Source: JAAYHV01 sp964400515
Lineage (GTDB): Bacteria > Bacillota > Clostridia > Peptostreptococcales > Anaerovoracaceae
Length of the DNA: 64,000 bases
Assembly (NCBI GenBank): GCA_964400515.1
Contig: CAYNTJ010000008.1
Coordinates: 48,944 to 112,943 of the forward strand
Direction of reading: 5' to 3'
Part shown: positions 36,030-44,424 of the stretch, one piece after another
How the letters are laid out: each line of letters begins with the position of its first letter
How positions within the stretch are numbered: position 1 is the first letter of the stretch
Position numbers and translations under genes: made by a program
The notes under the pieces: model-generated
Told to the model about the DNA's origin: nothing
The model's input: only the letters and a program-made list of their open reading frames with translations
The model's database searches: none

Positions 36030-36758
36030 TTATTCTGCTTTAAATATTTCTATATCGCCCCATACACCTAATTTATCACCAATTATTATAAGTATTCCCA
36101 AAATTCCGTCGATACTTTTTCCGAAATCTATGGCGGTTTTTATGTCTTGGGGAGATTTAACAATGTTTCCTAATGAGGTTGCAGCTGCATCAGCTAGGGC
36201 GGTATCCTTAGATAAAACCAATGCCGCATCGGCTTTTCCGAAGCTTAGGGAGTGGCCAAAGGTACCGGCAGAAGTGCAAATTCCAATGGGCATCATTGCT
36301 TTGGGGATTCTTATACCTATTTTATTTGAAAAAGGTGATGCCCCGGCATATACCAGTATTTTTCTGTCTGTTTTTGAATGCATATAAATATCTCCACCGT
36401 TTTCAACTATGATTTGATTTGCCTTGGAAGTATTGATGACTTCTTTGACCACATATTCTGAAACCGTCCCGGCTACTGAAGCCATGGGACCTACGTAAGC
36501 TTTTCTAGAAGCATTAATCATATTATTAATAATAGGGTCTCCCGAGACTTTGTTGATTGGAGATAAAGAGTCTTTAAAGCCTTCAATTTCATCACAGGCT
36601 TTTTCAATTCTTTTTCTTATATCAATTAAAGCTTTCTCAGCTTCCCTTGTAACATCAACATCCGAAGAGATGCTCAAATCTGATTCATTGATCATTATTT
36701 GATAGTTATGCAGGTCCTTGCTCTTGTGCCTTTCCCGGTAAAATCTTTCCTCGTACAT
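36030..36758 (-). CDS. UPF0280 family protein (ApbE-like) linked to homocysteine synthesis
   Basis: A 242-aa UPF0280/COG2122 protein, distantly related to ApbE flavin transferases. Recognisable segments are YVGPMASVAGTVSEYVV, IVENGGDIYMHSK and GICTSAGTFGHSLSFGKADA. Genetic work in methanogens links this family to homocysteine formation from aspartate semialdehyde and sulfide, possibly in sulfur handling or flavin attachment; the reaction is unresolved. Here it sits between metF and the NIL-ferredoxin in a SAM-riboswitch operon, strongly supporting that role. Confidence 0.87.
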   Translation of the reverse strand: MYEERFYRERHKSKDLHNYQIMINESDLSISSDVDVTREAEKALIDIRKRIEKACDEIEGFKDSLSPINKVSGDPIINNMINASRKAYVGPMASVAGTVSEYVVKEVINTSKANQIIVENGGDIYMHSKTDRKILVYAGASPFSNKIGIRIPKAMMPIGICTSAGTFGHSLSFGKADAALVLSKDTALADAAATSLGNIVKSPQDIKTAIDFGKSIDGILGILIIIGDKLGVWGDIEIFKAE

Positions 36759-36771
36759 TATTATACCTCAA

Positions 36772-37170
36772 TTATACACTGATTGCTTTGGTAGGGCACA
36801 CATTAATACAAAGATTGCAGCCGACACATTTTTCTTTGGTAAATAACAGAGAAGTGTCACTTTCCGAAATTGTCAATGCTCCTGATGCACATACGGAGGT
36901 GCACAAACCGCAATCCACACATTTACTCTCATTAACCTTTATTATCGGGTTAATAAAATCTGCTATAATGCCCTCTTTTTTCAGATATTTCTTAGCCCTC
37001 TCAATGTTATCGGAGGTTCCCTCCAAATCCAGTAGCAAGGAGCCTTTCATGTTATATTCTATTGAGGCCCTTAGAATATTTATTTTTAAATCGAATTTTT
37101 TCACTAAATCATAAGCAATCGGTGTATTTGTAATTTCTCCGGGAAAATTTAATAAAACTTTACTTTTCAT
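36772..37170 (-). CDS. NIL-domain ferredoxin, homocysteine synthesis partner
   Basis: A 132-aa protein with an N-terminal NIL domain (about 1-74) and two [4Fe-4S] motifs, CVDCGLCTSVCASGAL and CVGCNLCINVCPTKAI. NIL-ferredoxins paired with DUF39 proteins are implicated in reductive transfer of sulfide to aspartate semialdehyde to make homocysteine. It overlaps the DUF39 gene by 11 nt, so the two are probably made together. Literature on bacteria uses the name HcyF for this partner; assignment is by domain and context. Confidence 0.9.
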   Translation of the reverse strand: MKSKVLLNFPGEITNTPIAYDLVKKFDLKINILRASIEYNMKGSLLLDLEGTSDNIERAKKYLKKEGIIADFINPIIKVNESKCVDCGLCTSVCASGALTISESDTSLLFTKEKCVGCNLCINVCPTKAISV

Positions 37171-38338
37171 CTTTTTCGGCCTCCCTAATCTCCAATCCTG
37201 TTAAGGATTCATTCAACGAAAATTTCTTAATTGGCTCCTGCAATGTGAAATTACCGTCTTGTATCCATTTTTTTAACTCATTCGCAATTTTTCTAGACTT
37301 CTTCATGCTGGTTATAGGGGCTGTTTTAATGATTTTTCCATCCAGCTCAATTGACCCGCTTCTAAGATCCCTATATGAAACAAGTCCCAACGAAGGCTTG
37401 TCATTTTTTTGAACACTATAATCAATTATATTTGTATATATATCCTTGTTTTCTATTGCCACATGCTTCATTATATCCTCATCCAATATTGGAATGGGGA
37501 TGCCAACTCCTACAAACATAGAGACTCCATAACCATCAAAAACGGCAGGGGAGATATATTCGGGGCTCATTTCTTTAAGATTTCCTATTAAGGCCAATGT
37601 TCCGGAATTGGAATATGGAATATCATTCTCGTCCCTTTTGGAAGAGGAATTAAACTGTGTTCCGTTCCAGGCAACATAGCCCTCTGCTCCGCAAAGAAAA
37701 ATTTTAGTTCCCATTCCGATTGTCCTGTAATTTGGATCATTTAGCAAAGGACTTAATTCTCCGGATGTACAATAGGTAATATTACCCTTATTTGCAAGCA
37801 ACGTTCCCATATATGTTTTTATATTCTTATCGGAGCCGTTAATTGCAGCGGCATAATTTTGGTAAGCATTACGGGGATTAAAAAGATAAGCCTCATTTAA
37901 ATCCTTTAATCTTACATATGTTTTTATCTCTTTTCTTGGATAGCAGTCCGTTCCCTTGGAATACGCCCTTAGCTCTATTTCTTTACCGGATATTAAATCA
38001 CATATAACATGTGCTCCCCCATATGAATAACCTTCCGATTCCGACTCTGCGGTTGCCCCAATATATGTATCTACGGCGGCTAAGCCACCATAGGCTTCAA
38101 CATCATTTAAAAAGATCTTTGATATCCTTATAGGTGGATCGGCATGGCCGAAATTCATAAATGCTCCGGAAGAACACATAGGGCCAAATGTAGCGGTGGT
38201 AACAACATCTATTTCTTTTGTGGCCTCGGCAATTCCCTTTTCTTTAACAATATCGATTACTTCCTCTGCAGTTACAACCACTGCATTTCCTTCTTTAATT
38301 TTTTGATTGATTTCATCATACGTTTTCTCAAAGCCCAT
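37160..38338 (-). CDS. hcyS: DUF39 homocysteine biosynthesis protein
   Basis: A 392-aa DUF39/COG1900 protein, the proposed core enzyme that makes homocysteine directly from aspartate semialdehyde and sulfide. Conserved segments include TTATFGPMCSSGAFMNFGH with a candidate catalytic Cys, GGAHVICDLISGKEI, TDCYPRKE, and GTKIFLCGAEGYVAWNGTQF with another conserved Cys. Some homologues have C-terminal CBS domains; this one ends after the core. It is first in the operon, with GGAGG before the ATG, directly behind the SAM-I riboswitch. No O-acetyl- or O-succinyl-homoserine pathway gene is present here. Confidence 0.9.
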   Translation of the reverse strand: MGFEKTYDEINQKIKEGNAVVVTAEEVIDIVKEKGIAEATKEIDVVTTATFGPMCSSGAFMNFGHADPPIRISKIFLNDVEAYGGLAAVDTYIGATAESESEGYSYGGAHVICDLISGKEIELRAYSKGTDCYPRKEIKTYVRLKDLNEAYLFNPRNAYQNYAAAINGSDKNIKTYMGTLLANKGNITYCTSGELSPLLNDPNYRTIGMGTKIFLCGAEGYVAWNGTQFNSSSKRDENDIPYSNSGTLALIGNLKEMSPEYISPAVFDGYGVSMFVGVGIPIPILDEDIMKHVAIENKDIYTNIIDYSVQKNDKPSLGLVSYRDLRSGSIELDGKIIKTAPITSMKKSRKIANELKKWIQDGNFTLQEPIKKFSLNESLTGLEIREAEKDEK

Positions 38339-38360
38339 ATTTTCCTCCCTATTTAAACAG

Positions 38361-38387
38361 AAACCGCCTATTTGAAAATAAGCGGTT
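38361..38387 (-). terminator. SAM-riboswitch expression-platform terminator
   Basis: On the minus strand AACCGCTTATTT and AAATAGGCGGTT pair around TTC, followed by TCTGTTT. It lies between the SAM-I aptamer and the hcyS ribosome binding site. With SAM bound it should form and stop transcription. Confidence 0.85.
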
Positions 38388-38405
38388 AGTATACATATAC
38401 ATATT

Positions 38406-38501
38406 GCTCATCTTCAAGCTATTGCTACTGGATTTGGCACCTTGACATAATCAGGTTGCCGGACGTCACAGGGCCAGTCCCTCGGTCTCTCTTGATAAGC
38501 T
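38406..38501 (-). promoter_or_regulatory. SAM-I (S-box) riboswitch aptamer
   Basis: The minus strand reads GCTTATCAAGAGAGACCGAG, then GACTGGCCC, GACGTCCGGCAACC, AAGGTGCCAAATCC and finally GATGAGC, which pairs with the first GCTTATC as P1. These are the conserved S-box elements in order (kink-turn, P2-P3-P4 core). It controls the downstream homocysteine-methionine operon, shutting it off at high SAM. Confidence 0.97.
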
Positions 38502-38515
38502 ATTTAATTAGAAAC

Positions 38516-38544
38516 ATTTTACAGCTTTTAAAGGGATATGTCAA
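38516..38544 (-). promoter_or_regulatory. Promoter of the methionine operon
   Basis: On the minus strand TTGACA, a 17-bp spacer and TAAAAT. Transcription would begin a few bases before the riboswitch P1 stem. The 200 bp between this promoter and the gyrB promoter are AT-rich and show no other recognisable element. Confidence 0.85.
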
Positions 38545-38744
38545 CCTAATTTTGGTATTTACACAAATTTGATATATAATTTTGATAAATTACACAAAAA
38601 AATGTAACATGCACAGGGGAAGCAAACAATCAAAAAGAGCAGCATATATATTGGCAAATAGAATATTAGGATTTGACTTAAAATTTAGCCAAAATTAAAC
38701 TTTTTAAGGCAACTTATATAAAAACATCATTTTTTTATTAGATG

Positions 38745-38773
38745 TTGAATTTTCCTAATATTTTTGGTATAAT
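38745..38773 (+). promoter_or_regulatory. gyrBA promoter
   Basis: TTGAAT, a 17-bp spacer and TATAAT. It lies inside the 5' extension of the gyrB reading frame, which supports the downstream start at 38832. The leader would be about 55 nt. It diverges from the methionine-operon promoter. Confidence 0.82.
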
Positions 38774-38831
38774 TAATTGGTTATTAGAGCACAGCTCTTA
38801 TATAACAATTATTTTTTTTAAGGTGGGTTTA

Positions 38832-40757
38832 ATGAGTAAAGAAAAGACAAAAAATAGTAGCTACGATGCCTCACAGATACAAGTATTAGAAGGATTAGAA
38901 CCGGTAAGGGTAAGACCTGGTATGTATATAGGAAGTACAGGACCAAAGGGATTACATCATTTGGTTTATGAAATAGTAGATAACAGCATCGATGAAGCTT
39001 TGGCGGGTTATTGCAAGAATATAGAGGTAACTATACAAGGGGATAATTCAATAAAGGTAATAGATGATGGAAGAGGTATGCCTGTTGACAATCATCCTAA
39101 ATTAAAGAAGCCGGCTGTTGAGGTAATACATACAGTATTACATGCAGGCGGTAAATTTGGTGGAGGAGGATATAAGGTTTCCGGAGGCTTACACGGAGTT
39201 GGAGCTTCTGTTGTTAACGCCCTTTCTACACATATGGAAGTAGAAATTAAAAGAAACGGTAATATCTACAAGCAGGAATATGAAAAGGGAAAAACCGTTA
39301 CTAAGCTGGAGATTATAGGAAAATCTGATAAAACAGGATCCATGACAAAGTTTTGGCCGGACCCTGATATATTCGAAGAAGTCGTTTTTGATTACGGAAC
39401 TTTGGAGCATCGATTAAGAGAAATGGCCTTTTTAAATAAAGGGGTTAGAATAGTACTTAGCGATGAGAGAGAAGAAGAGCTAAAATCGGAAGTATTTCAT
39501 TATGAAGGCGGTATAAAAGAGTTTGTAAAGCATCTTAACAAGAATAAGGATGCAATACATGACGATGTAATATATTTCGAATATGAGGAGGACGGTAAGG
39601 AAGTAGAGGTTGCCATACAATATACTGACAGATACAGTGAACTTGTATTGGCTTATGCCAACAATATCAACACCATTGAAGGAGGAACCCATTTAATTGG
39701 TTTTAAATCGGCATTAACCAGGGTTTTTAATGATTATGCTAAAAAGAACAAGTATCTAAAAGATAATGACCAAGCTTTAACGGGAGATGATGTTAGGGAA
39801 GGTATTACAGGAATAGTAAGTGTTAAATTAACTAATCCTGAATTTGAAGGACAAACCAAGGCAAAGCTGGGTAATAGCGAAATGCGTGGTTTTGTGGAAA
39901 CTACGACAAATGAGAATTTAAATGCATTCTTAGAAGAAAACCCAAAACAAGCAAAAGCTATTATGGATAAATGCGTTAGAGCGGCAAAAGCAAGGGAAGC
40001 TGCAAGAAAAGCAAGAGAAATGACCAGAAAAAACAGTGCTTTGGAAAAAACCTCCCTACCCGGAAAATTGGCAGATTGCGCAGAAAAGGATCCTGCTCTT
40101 TCTGAAATATTCCTGGTGGAAGGTGATTCCGCAGGAGGTAGCGCAAAATCCGGTCGTGACAGAAACAGACAAGCGGTTTTACCTCTCAGGGGAAAAATTT
40201 TAAATGTTGAAAAAGCCACACTAAGCAGAGCATTGAGTTCTGATGAAATAAAAAACATGATAACAGCTTTTGGCTGCGGAATAGGCGATGACTTTGATGT
40301 TGAAAAGCTAAGGTATCATAAGATAATAATTATGACAGATGCGGATGTTGACGGAGCCCATATAAGAACATTGCTGTTAACCTTCTTCTATAGATATATG
40401 ACACCATTAATAGAAGGTGGCTATGTTTATGCTGCTCAACCGCCTCTTTTCCAGGTCAAAAAACAGAAGAAAATTTATTATACCTATTCTGATAAAGAAC
40501 AGGAAAAGCTGTTGGACAGTTTAAAGGATGAACCGGGAAAAGTGGATATTCAAAGATACAAAGGTTTAGGAGAAATGGACTATAATCAGCTTTGGGAAAC
40601 TACAATGGATTTTGAAAGTAGAACGCTTATTCAAATAACATTGGAAGATGCTTCCGCGGCTGATGAAATATTCACTACATTAATGGGAGATAAAGTTCCG
40701 CCTAGAAAGAAATTTATCGAAGATAATGCCAGATATGTAAAGAATTTAGATATTTAA
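38832..40757 (+). CDS. gyrB: DNA gyrase subunit B
   Basis: GyrB is the ATPase subunit of DNA gyrase. The GHKL ATPase domain has VRVRPGMYIGST, DNSIDEALAG and GGLHGVGASVVNALS. The Toprim domain has EGDSAGGSAKSGRDR and MTDADVDGAHIRTL, and the tail has YKGLGEMDYNQLWETTMD. The start is set at MSKEKTK because AAGGTGGG lies just upstream and a good promoter lies within the longer open frame. The resulting 641 aa is the normal Gram-positive length. It heads the gyrB-gyrA-anti-sigma-sigma-trpS series. Confidence 0.97.
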   Translation: MSKEKTKNSSYDASQIQVLEGLEPVRVRPGMYIGSTGPKGLHHLVYEIVDNSIDEALAGYCKNIEVTIQGDNSIKVIDDGRGMPVDNHPKLKKPAVEVIHTVLHAGGKFGGGGYKVSGGLHGVGASVVNALSTHMEVEIKRNGNIYKQEYEKGKTVTKLEIIGKSDKTGSMTKFWPDPDIFEEVVFDYGTLEHRLREMAFLNKGVRIVLSDEREEELKSEVFHYEGGIKEFVKHLNKNKDAIHDDVIYFEYEEDGKEVEVAIQYTDRYSELVLAYANNINTIEGGTHLIGFKSALTRVFNDYAKKNKYLKDNDQALTGDDVREGITGIVSVKLTNPEFEGQTKAKLGNSEMRGFVETTTNENLNAFLEENPKQAKAIMDKCVRAAKAREAARKAREMTRKNSALEKTSLPGKLADCAEKDPALSEIFLVEGDSAGGSAKSGRDRNRQAVLPLRGKILNVEKATLSRALSSDEIKNMITAFGCGIGDDFDVEKLRYHKIIIMTDADVDGAHIRTLLLTFFYRYMTPLIEGGYVYAAQPPLFQVKKQKKIYYTYSDKEQEKLLDSLKDEPGKVDIQRYKGLGEMDYNQLWETTMDFESRTLIQITLEDASAADEIFTTLMGDKVPPRKKFIEDNARYVKNLDI

Positions 40758-40769
40758 TAGGGGGAAAAA

Positions 40770-43271
40770 ATGCCAACATTAACAGAAGACACAAAATTGA
40801 TTCAGCATGAAATTCATGATGAAATGAAAAATTCATATATAGATTACGCAATGAGTGTAATCGTAGGTAGAGCCCTTCCCGATGTTAGGGATGGTTTAAA
40901 ACCGGTGCATAGAAGAATTTTATACGGAATGCATCAACTTGGAATAACACCTGATAAACCACATAAAAAATCAGCGCGTATAGTCGGAGAAGTAATGGGT
41001 AAATTCCACCCCCATGGAGATTCTTCCATATATGATTCCATGGTAAGAATGGCTCAAGACTTTTCCACAAGATATTTACTTGTTGACGGACATGGTAATT
41101 TTGGTTCCGTGGACGGGGATGGAGCTGCGGCCATGCGTTATACGGAAGCGCGTATGACTCCTTTTTCTTTACAAATGTTAAGGGATATAGATAAAGAGAC
41201 AGTGGATTTTATGGACAACTTTGATGGGGAGGAAAAGGAACCTGTAGTTTTACCATCAAGAGTGCCTAATTTGCTTATAAATGGTTCTAACGGAATAGCA
41301 GTTGGAATGGCCACATCAATACCGCCTCATAATATCACAGAAGTTATTGATGCTTGCATCAAGATGATTGATGATGAGGATTGTGATGTTGAAGATCTAA
41401 TTAAAATAGTTAAAGGACCGGACTTTCCGACGGGGGCATACATTCTTGGTAAAAGCGGAGCACGGGAAGCCTACAGAACGGGTAACGGAAGAGTCAAGGT
41501 AAGGTCAAAATGTAATATTGAAGAAACTAAAAAGGGAAAAACAAGAATAGTAATTACAGAAATTCCTTATCAGGTTAACAAGGCAAGGCTGATTGAAAAG
41601 ATGGCAGATCTTGTAAAGGAAAAAAGAATCGATGGGGTTTCTGATATTAGGGATGAGTCTAACAGAGAAGGAATGCGAATTGTTGTTGAGTTAAAAAAAG
41701 ACGGAAATCCTAATGTTGTTTTAAACAGATTATATAAACATACACAATTACAAATCAGCTACAGCATGATTATGCTTGCGCTTGTTAACGGTCAGCCAAA
41801 GATATTAAATCTCTATGAAATAATAAACGAATATTTAAAGCATCAAAAGGAAGTCTTAACAAGAAGAACCCAGTATGATTTAAAGAAGGCTGAAGCCAGG
41901 GCCCACATTTTAGAGGGTTTAAGAATTGCCCTTGATAATATCGATGAGATAATAAGAATAATTAGATCCAGCTATAATGATGCTAAGCAAAAACTGATGG
42001 ATGCTTTTGGACTTTCTGAGATTCAAACCCAAGCAATATTGGATATGAAGCTGGCAAGACTCCAGGGGTTGGAAAGAGAAAAGATTGAAAACGAATATTC
42101 TGAACTAATGGAAAGAATTGCATACTATAAGGAACTGTTAGCTGATGAAAAGAAGCTTATGGCCGTTATAAAAGAAGAGCTTTCTGAAATTAAAAAGAAA
42201 TATGCGGATAAAAGAAGAACCTCATTTGCAGTTGATGATGGTGAAATTGATGAGGAAGATTTGATTGCAGATGAAAATGTGGCAATAACAATTACTCATC
42301 TGGGATATATAAAGAGAGTTTCCGCAGATACCTATAAGGCACAAAAAAGAGGCGGAAAAGGTATTACGGGTCTTACAACAAGGGACAATGATTTTGTCAA
42401 AGACCTGTTTATAACATCAACGCATGATTACTTAATCTTCTTTACAAATACGGGTAAAGCACATAAAATTAAAGCATTTGAAGTTCCTGAAGCTTCTCGT
42501 ACCGCCAGAGGAACTCCTGCGGTTAATTTCTTAAATCTTCTGCAAAGGGAGAGAATAACTGCGGTTATCCCGGTTAAAGAATTTAAAGAGGATCAATATC
42601 TGATATCCATCACAAAGGACGGAACTATCAAAAAGACACCATTGTCACAGTTTGATACCAATAGAAAAGCAGGATTAATAGCCATAACCCTTAAGGATGA
42701 TGATCAGTTGATATCTGTACAGCAATCTTCCGGCAAAAACGATATTATTATTGTTACAAAAATGGGAAAATGTATTGCTTTTTCCGAAAAAGATGTTAGA
42801 AGCATGGGAAGAATTGCAGCAGGAGTAAGGGCGATAAAGCTTGAAAAAGATGACGAGGTTGTATCGATGCAGCTTGTTGATCCTAATCAGGAATTGTTGG
42901 TTATTACTCAAAAAGGTTACGGCAAGAGAACCAAGGTGGAAGAATATAAGCTTCAGGCCAGAGGTGGCAAGGGAATGCTTACATACGACAAGAATAAATT
43001 TAATAAAACCGGAGAATTAATAGGGGCTTCTGTTGTTGATAAGGATGATGAAGTTTTATTGATAAATTCTGACGGAATAATTATCAGAATCAGAGCAAAA
43101 GAAGTATCAAGATCCGGAAGGACGACTCAAGGTGTAAAAATAATGAGGGTTAGCGGAGATTCGGAAATTGTAGCTTTTGCTAAAATGTTAAAAGAAGATG
43201 ATATAGAAAGTGCACAAGAGGCTGCTGAAAAAAACACAGAGGATAATGATAAGCAGATTTCAATGTTTTAG
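40770..43271 (+). CDS. gyrA: DNA gyrase subunit A
   Basis: GyrA is the DNA-cleaving subunit. ALPDVRDGLKPVHRRILYGM opens the breakage-reunion domain, and AAMRYTEARM carries the catalytic tyrosine. In the quinolone region, HPHGDSSIYDSM shows Ser at the GyrA-83-equivalent site, a sensitive-type residue. The C-terminal beta-pinwheel has QKRGGKG, the GyrA-box that distinguishes gyrase from topoisomerase IV. At 833 aa it is full length. It follows gyrB by 12 nt with GGGGG before the ATG. Confidence 0.97.
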   Translation: MPTLTEDTKLIQHEIHDEMKNSYIDYAMSVIVGRALPDVRDGLKPVHRRILYGMHQLGITPDKPHKKSARIVGEVMGKFHPHGDSSIYDSMVRMAQDFSTRYLLVDGHGNFGSVDGDGAAAMRYTEARMTPFSLQMLRDIDKETVDFMDNFDGEEKEPVVLPSRVPNLLINGSNGIAVGMATSIPPHNITEVIDACIKMIDDEDCDVEDLIKIVKGPDFPTGAYILGKSGAREAYRTGNGRVKVRSKCNIEETKKGKTRIVITEIPYQVNKARLIEKMADLVKEKRIDGVSDIRDESNREGMRIVVELKKDGNPNVVLNRLYKHTQLQISYSMIMLALVNGQPKILNLYEIINEYLKHQKEVLTRRTQYDLKKAEARAHILEGLRIALDNIDEIIRIIRSSYNDAKQKLMDAFGLSEIQTQAILDMKLARLQGLEREKIENEYSELMERIAYYKELLADEKKLMAVIKEELSEIKKKYADKRRTSFAVDDGEIDEEDLIADENVAITITHLGYIKRVSADTYKAQKRGGKGITGLTTRDNDFVKDLFITSTHDYLIFFTNTGKAHKIKAFEVPEASRTARGTPAVNFLNLLQRERITAVIPVKEFKEDQYLISITKDGTIKKTPLSQFDTNRKAGLIAITLKDDDQLISVQQSSGKNDIIIVTKMGKCIAFSEKDVRSMGRIAAGVRAIKLEKDDEVVSMQLVDPNQELLVITQKGYGKRTKVEEYKLQARGGKGMLTYDKNKFNKTGELIGASVVDKDDEVLLINSDGIIIRIRAKEVSRSGRTTQGVKIMRVSGDSEIVAFAKMLKEDDIESAQEAAEKNTEDNDKQISMF

Positions 43272-43282
43272 AGGATGATGAA

Positions 43283-43681
43283 ATGGATGAAATAAAATTT
43301 GAGGTGCCGGGCAAACCGGAATATATCAAAATGGTAAGGCTTTCAATAGGATCTATAGCGGCGGTTATGGGATTTGATGTTGAAAAAACAGATGATATTA
43401 AAAATGCGGTTGAAGAGGCATGCAAAACAATATCGTGTCATGGATATCAAGGATTTTCAGATAAATATGAGGTAAAATGCCTAATAATGGGAGATAAACT
43501 TTCTATAGAAGTTACTGATTATTGTTCCGAAGGAACCCATGGCGATATGGGACTTCCTTGTGAAAATTGTCATAAGGAAAATTCTATCGGGGTATACCTT
43601 ATGAAGTCATTGATGGATGAAGTAAAATTAGATAAAACAGAATTAGGCCACAAGAAAATTAGTATGGTGAAGATGAAATGA
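43283..43681 (+). CDS. RsbW/SpoIIAB-type anti-sigma factor kinase-fold protein
   Basis: A 132-aa GHKL (HATPase_c_2) protein. DDIKNAVEEACKT is the N-box that binds ATP and magnesium; IEVTDYCSEGTHGD resembles the G1 region and ENSIGVYLMKSLMDEV the G2 region. RsbW-type proteins bind a SigB/SigF sigma factor and phosphorylate an RsbV-type antagonist. The following sigma gene overlaps it by 4 nt (ATGA), so they are very likely partners. No RsbV-like STAS gene is nearby. Kinase activity is family inference. Confidence 0.85.
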   Translation: MDEIKFEVPGKPEYIKMVRLSIGSIAAVMGFDVEKTDDIKNAVEEACKTISCHGYQGFSDKYEVKCLIMGDKLSIEVTDYCSEGTHGDMGLPCENCHKENSIGVYLMKSLMDEVKLDKTELGHKKISMVKMK

Positions 43682-44418
43682 ATATAGAATCTAATAATCT
43701 GTTTGAGCTTTATGATCAAACAAAGTCTTTGGATTTCAGAAATCAAATCGTAGAAAAAAATCTATACTTGGTGGATATACTTATAAAAAAGTATAAACAT
43801 AAGGGAGTCGATGAGGATGATCTTTATCAGGTTGGAGCATTGGCTCTAGTTAAAGCTGTGGAAAGGTTTGACTACAGAAAAGGATATGAGTTTGCCAGCT
43901 TTGCGACGCCTACAATTATCGGTGAAATTAAAAAATATTTTAGAGATAAACAATGGGGGCTTAAGGTTCCAAGAAGATTAAAGGAAATTTCCCTAGTTAT
44001 TTCCAAGGCCAGAGATGAACTTTTAAATACCGGAGAAACCAATATTACTGTTGAAGTATTATCCAAGGTTACAGGTTATGAAGAGGAAGAAATAATAATG
44101 GCCATGGAAGCTGCAAACGCATATCAAGCATATTCAATTGATAAGAGTATAGAAGATGACAATGCCGAAAATGCAGGCAGTTATCTTGATAGATACTTAG
44201 GCTTTGAAGATATGGGTTATGAAAGAGTGGAAATTGCTGAAATAATTAAAAAAACCATGGCTAAGTTTTCTAGTAGGCAAAGATATATTTTCAAGGAAAG
44301 GTTTATTTATAATCGTTCTCAGGATAGTTTAGCTAAGGTATTGAATGTATCTCAAATGACGATTTCTAGAGAAGAAAAGGCGATAGTAAATATGTTACGT
44401 GAAGAAATTGGGAGGTAG
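43678..44418 (+). CDS. RNA polymerase sigma factor of the SigB/SigF/SigG group
   Basis: A 246-aa sigma-70 group 3 factor. Region 2 has DEDDLYQVGALALVKAVERFDYRKGYEFASFATPTIIGEIKKYFRD and then WGLKVPRR, the diagnostic SigB/SigF stretch. Region 3 follows, and region 4 (about 185-246) has a helix-turn-helix with QDSLAKVLNVSQMTISREEKAI. It lies in the gyrase operon behind its anti-sigma factor. Whether it is a general-stress SigB or a SigF-like sporulation factor cannot be decided; absence of spoIIAA argues against the canonical SigF operon. Confidence 0.88.
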   Translation: MNIESNNLFELYDQTKSLDFRNQIVEKNLYLVDILIKKYKHKGVDEDDLYQVGALALVKAVERFDYRKGYEFASFATPTIIGEIKKYFRDKQWGLKVPRRLKEISLVISKARDELLNTGETNITVEVLSKVTGYEEEEIIMAMEAANAYQAYSIDKSIEDDNAENAGSYLDRYLGFEDMGYERVEIAEIIKKTMAKFSSRQRYIFKERFIYNRSQDSLAKVLNVSQMTISREEKAIVNMLREEIGR

Positions 44419-44424
44419 TTTAAT

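Noticed and set aside
38742..38831. Upstream extension of gyrB by 30 codons
   Set aside because: It has no ribosome binding site, contains the likely -35/-10 promoter, and does not match GyrB N-termini; MSKEKTK follows AAGGTGGG.
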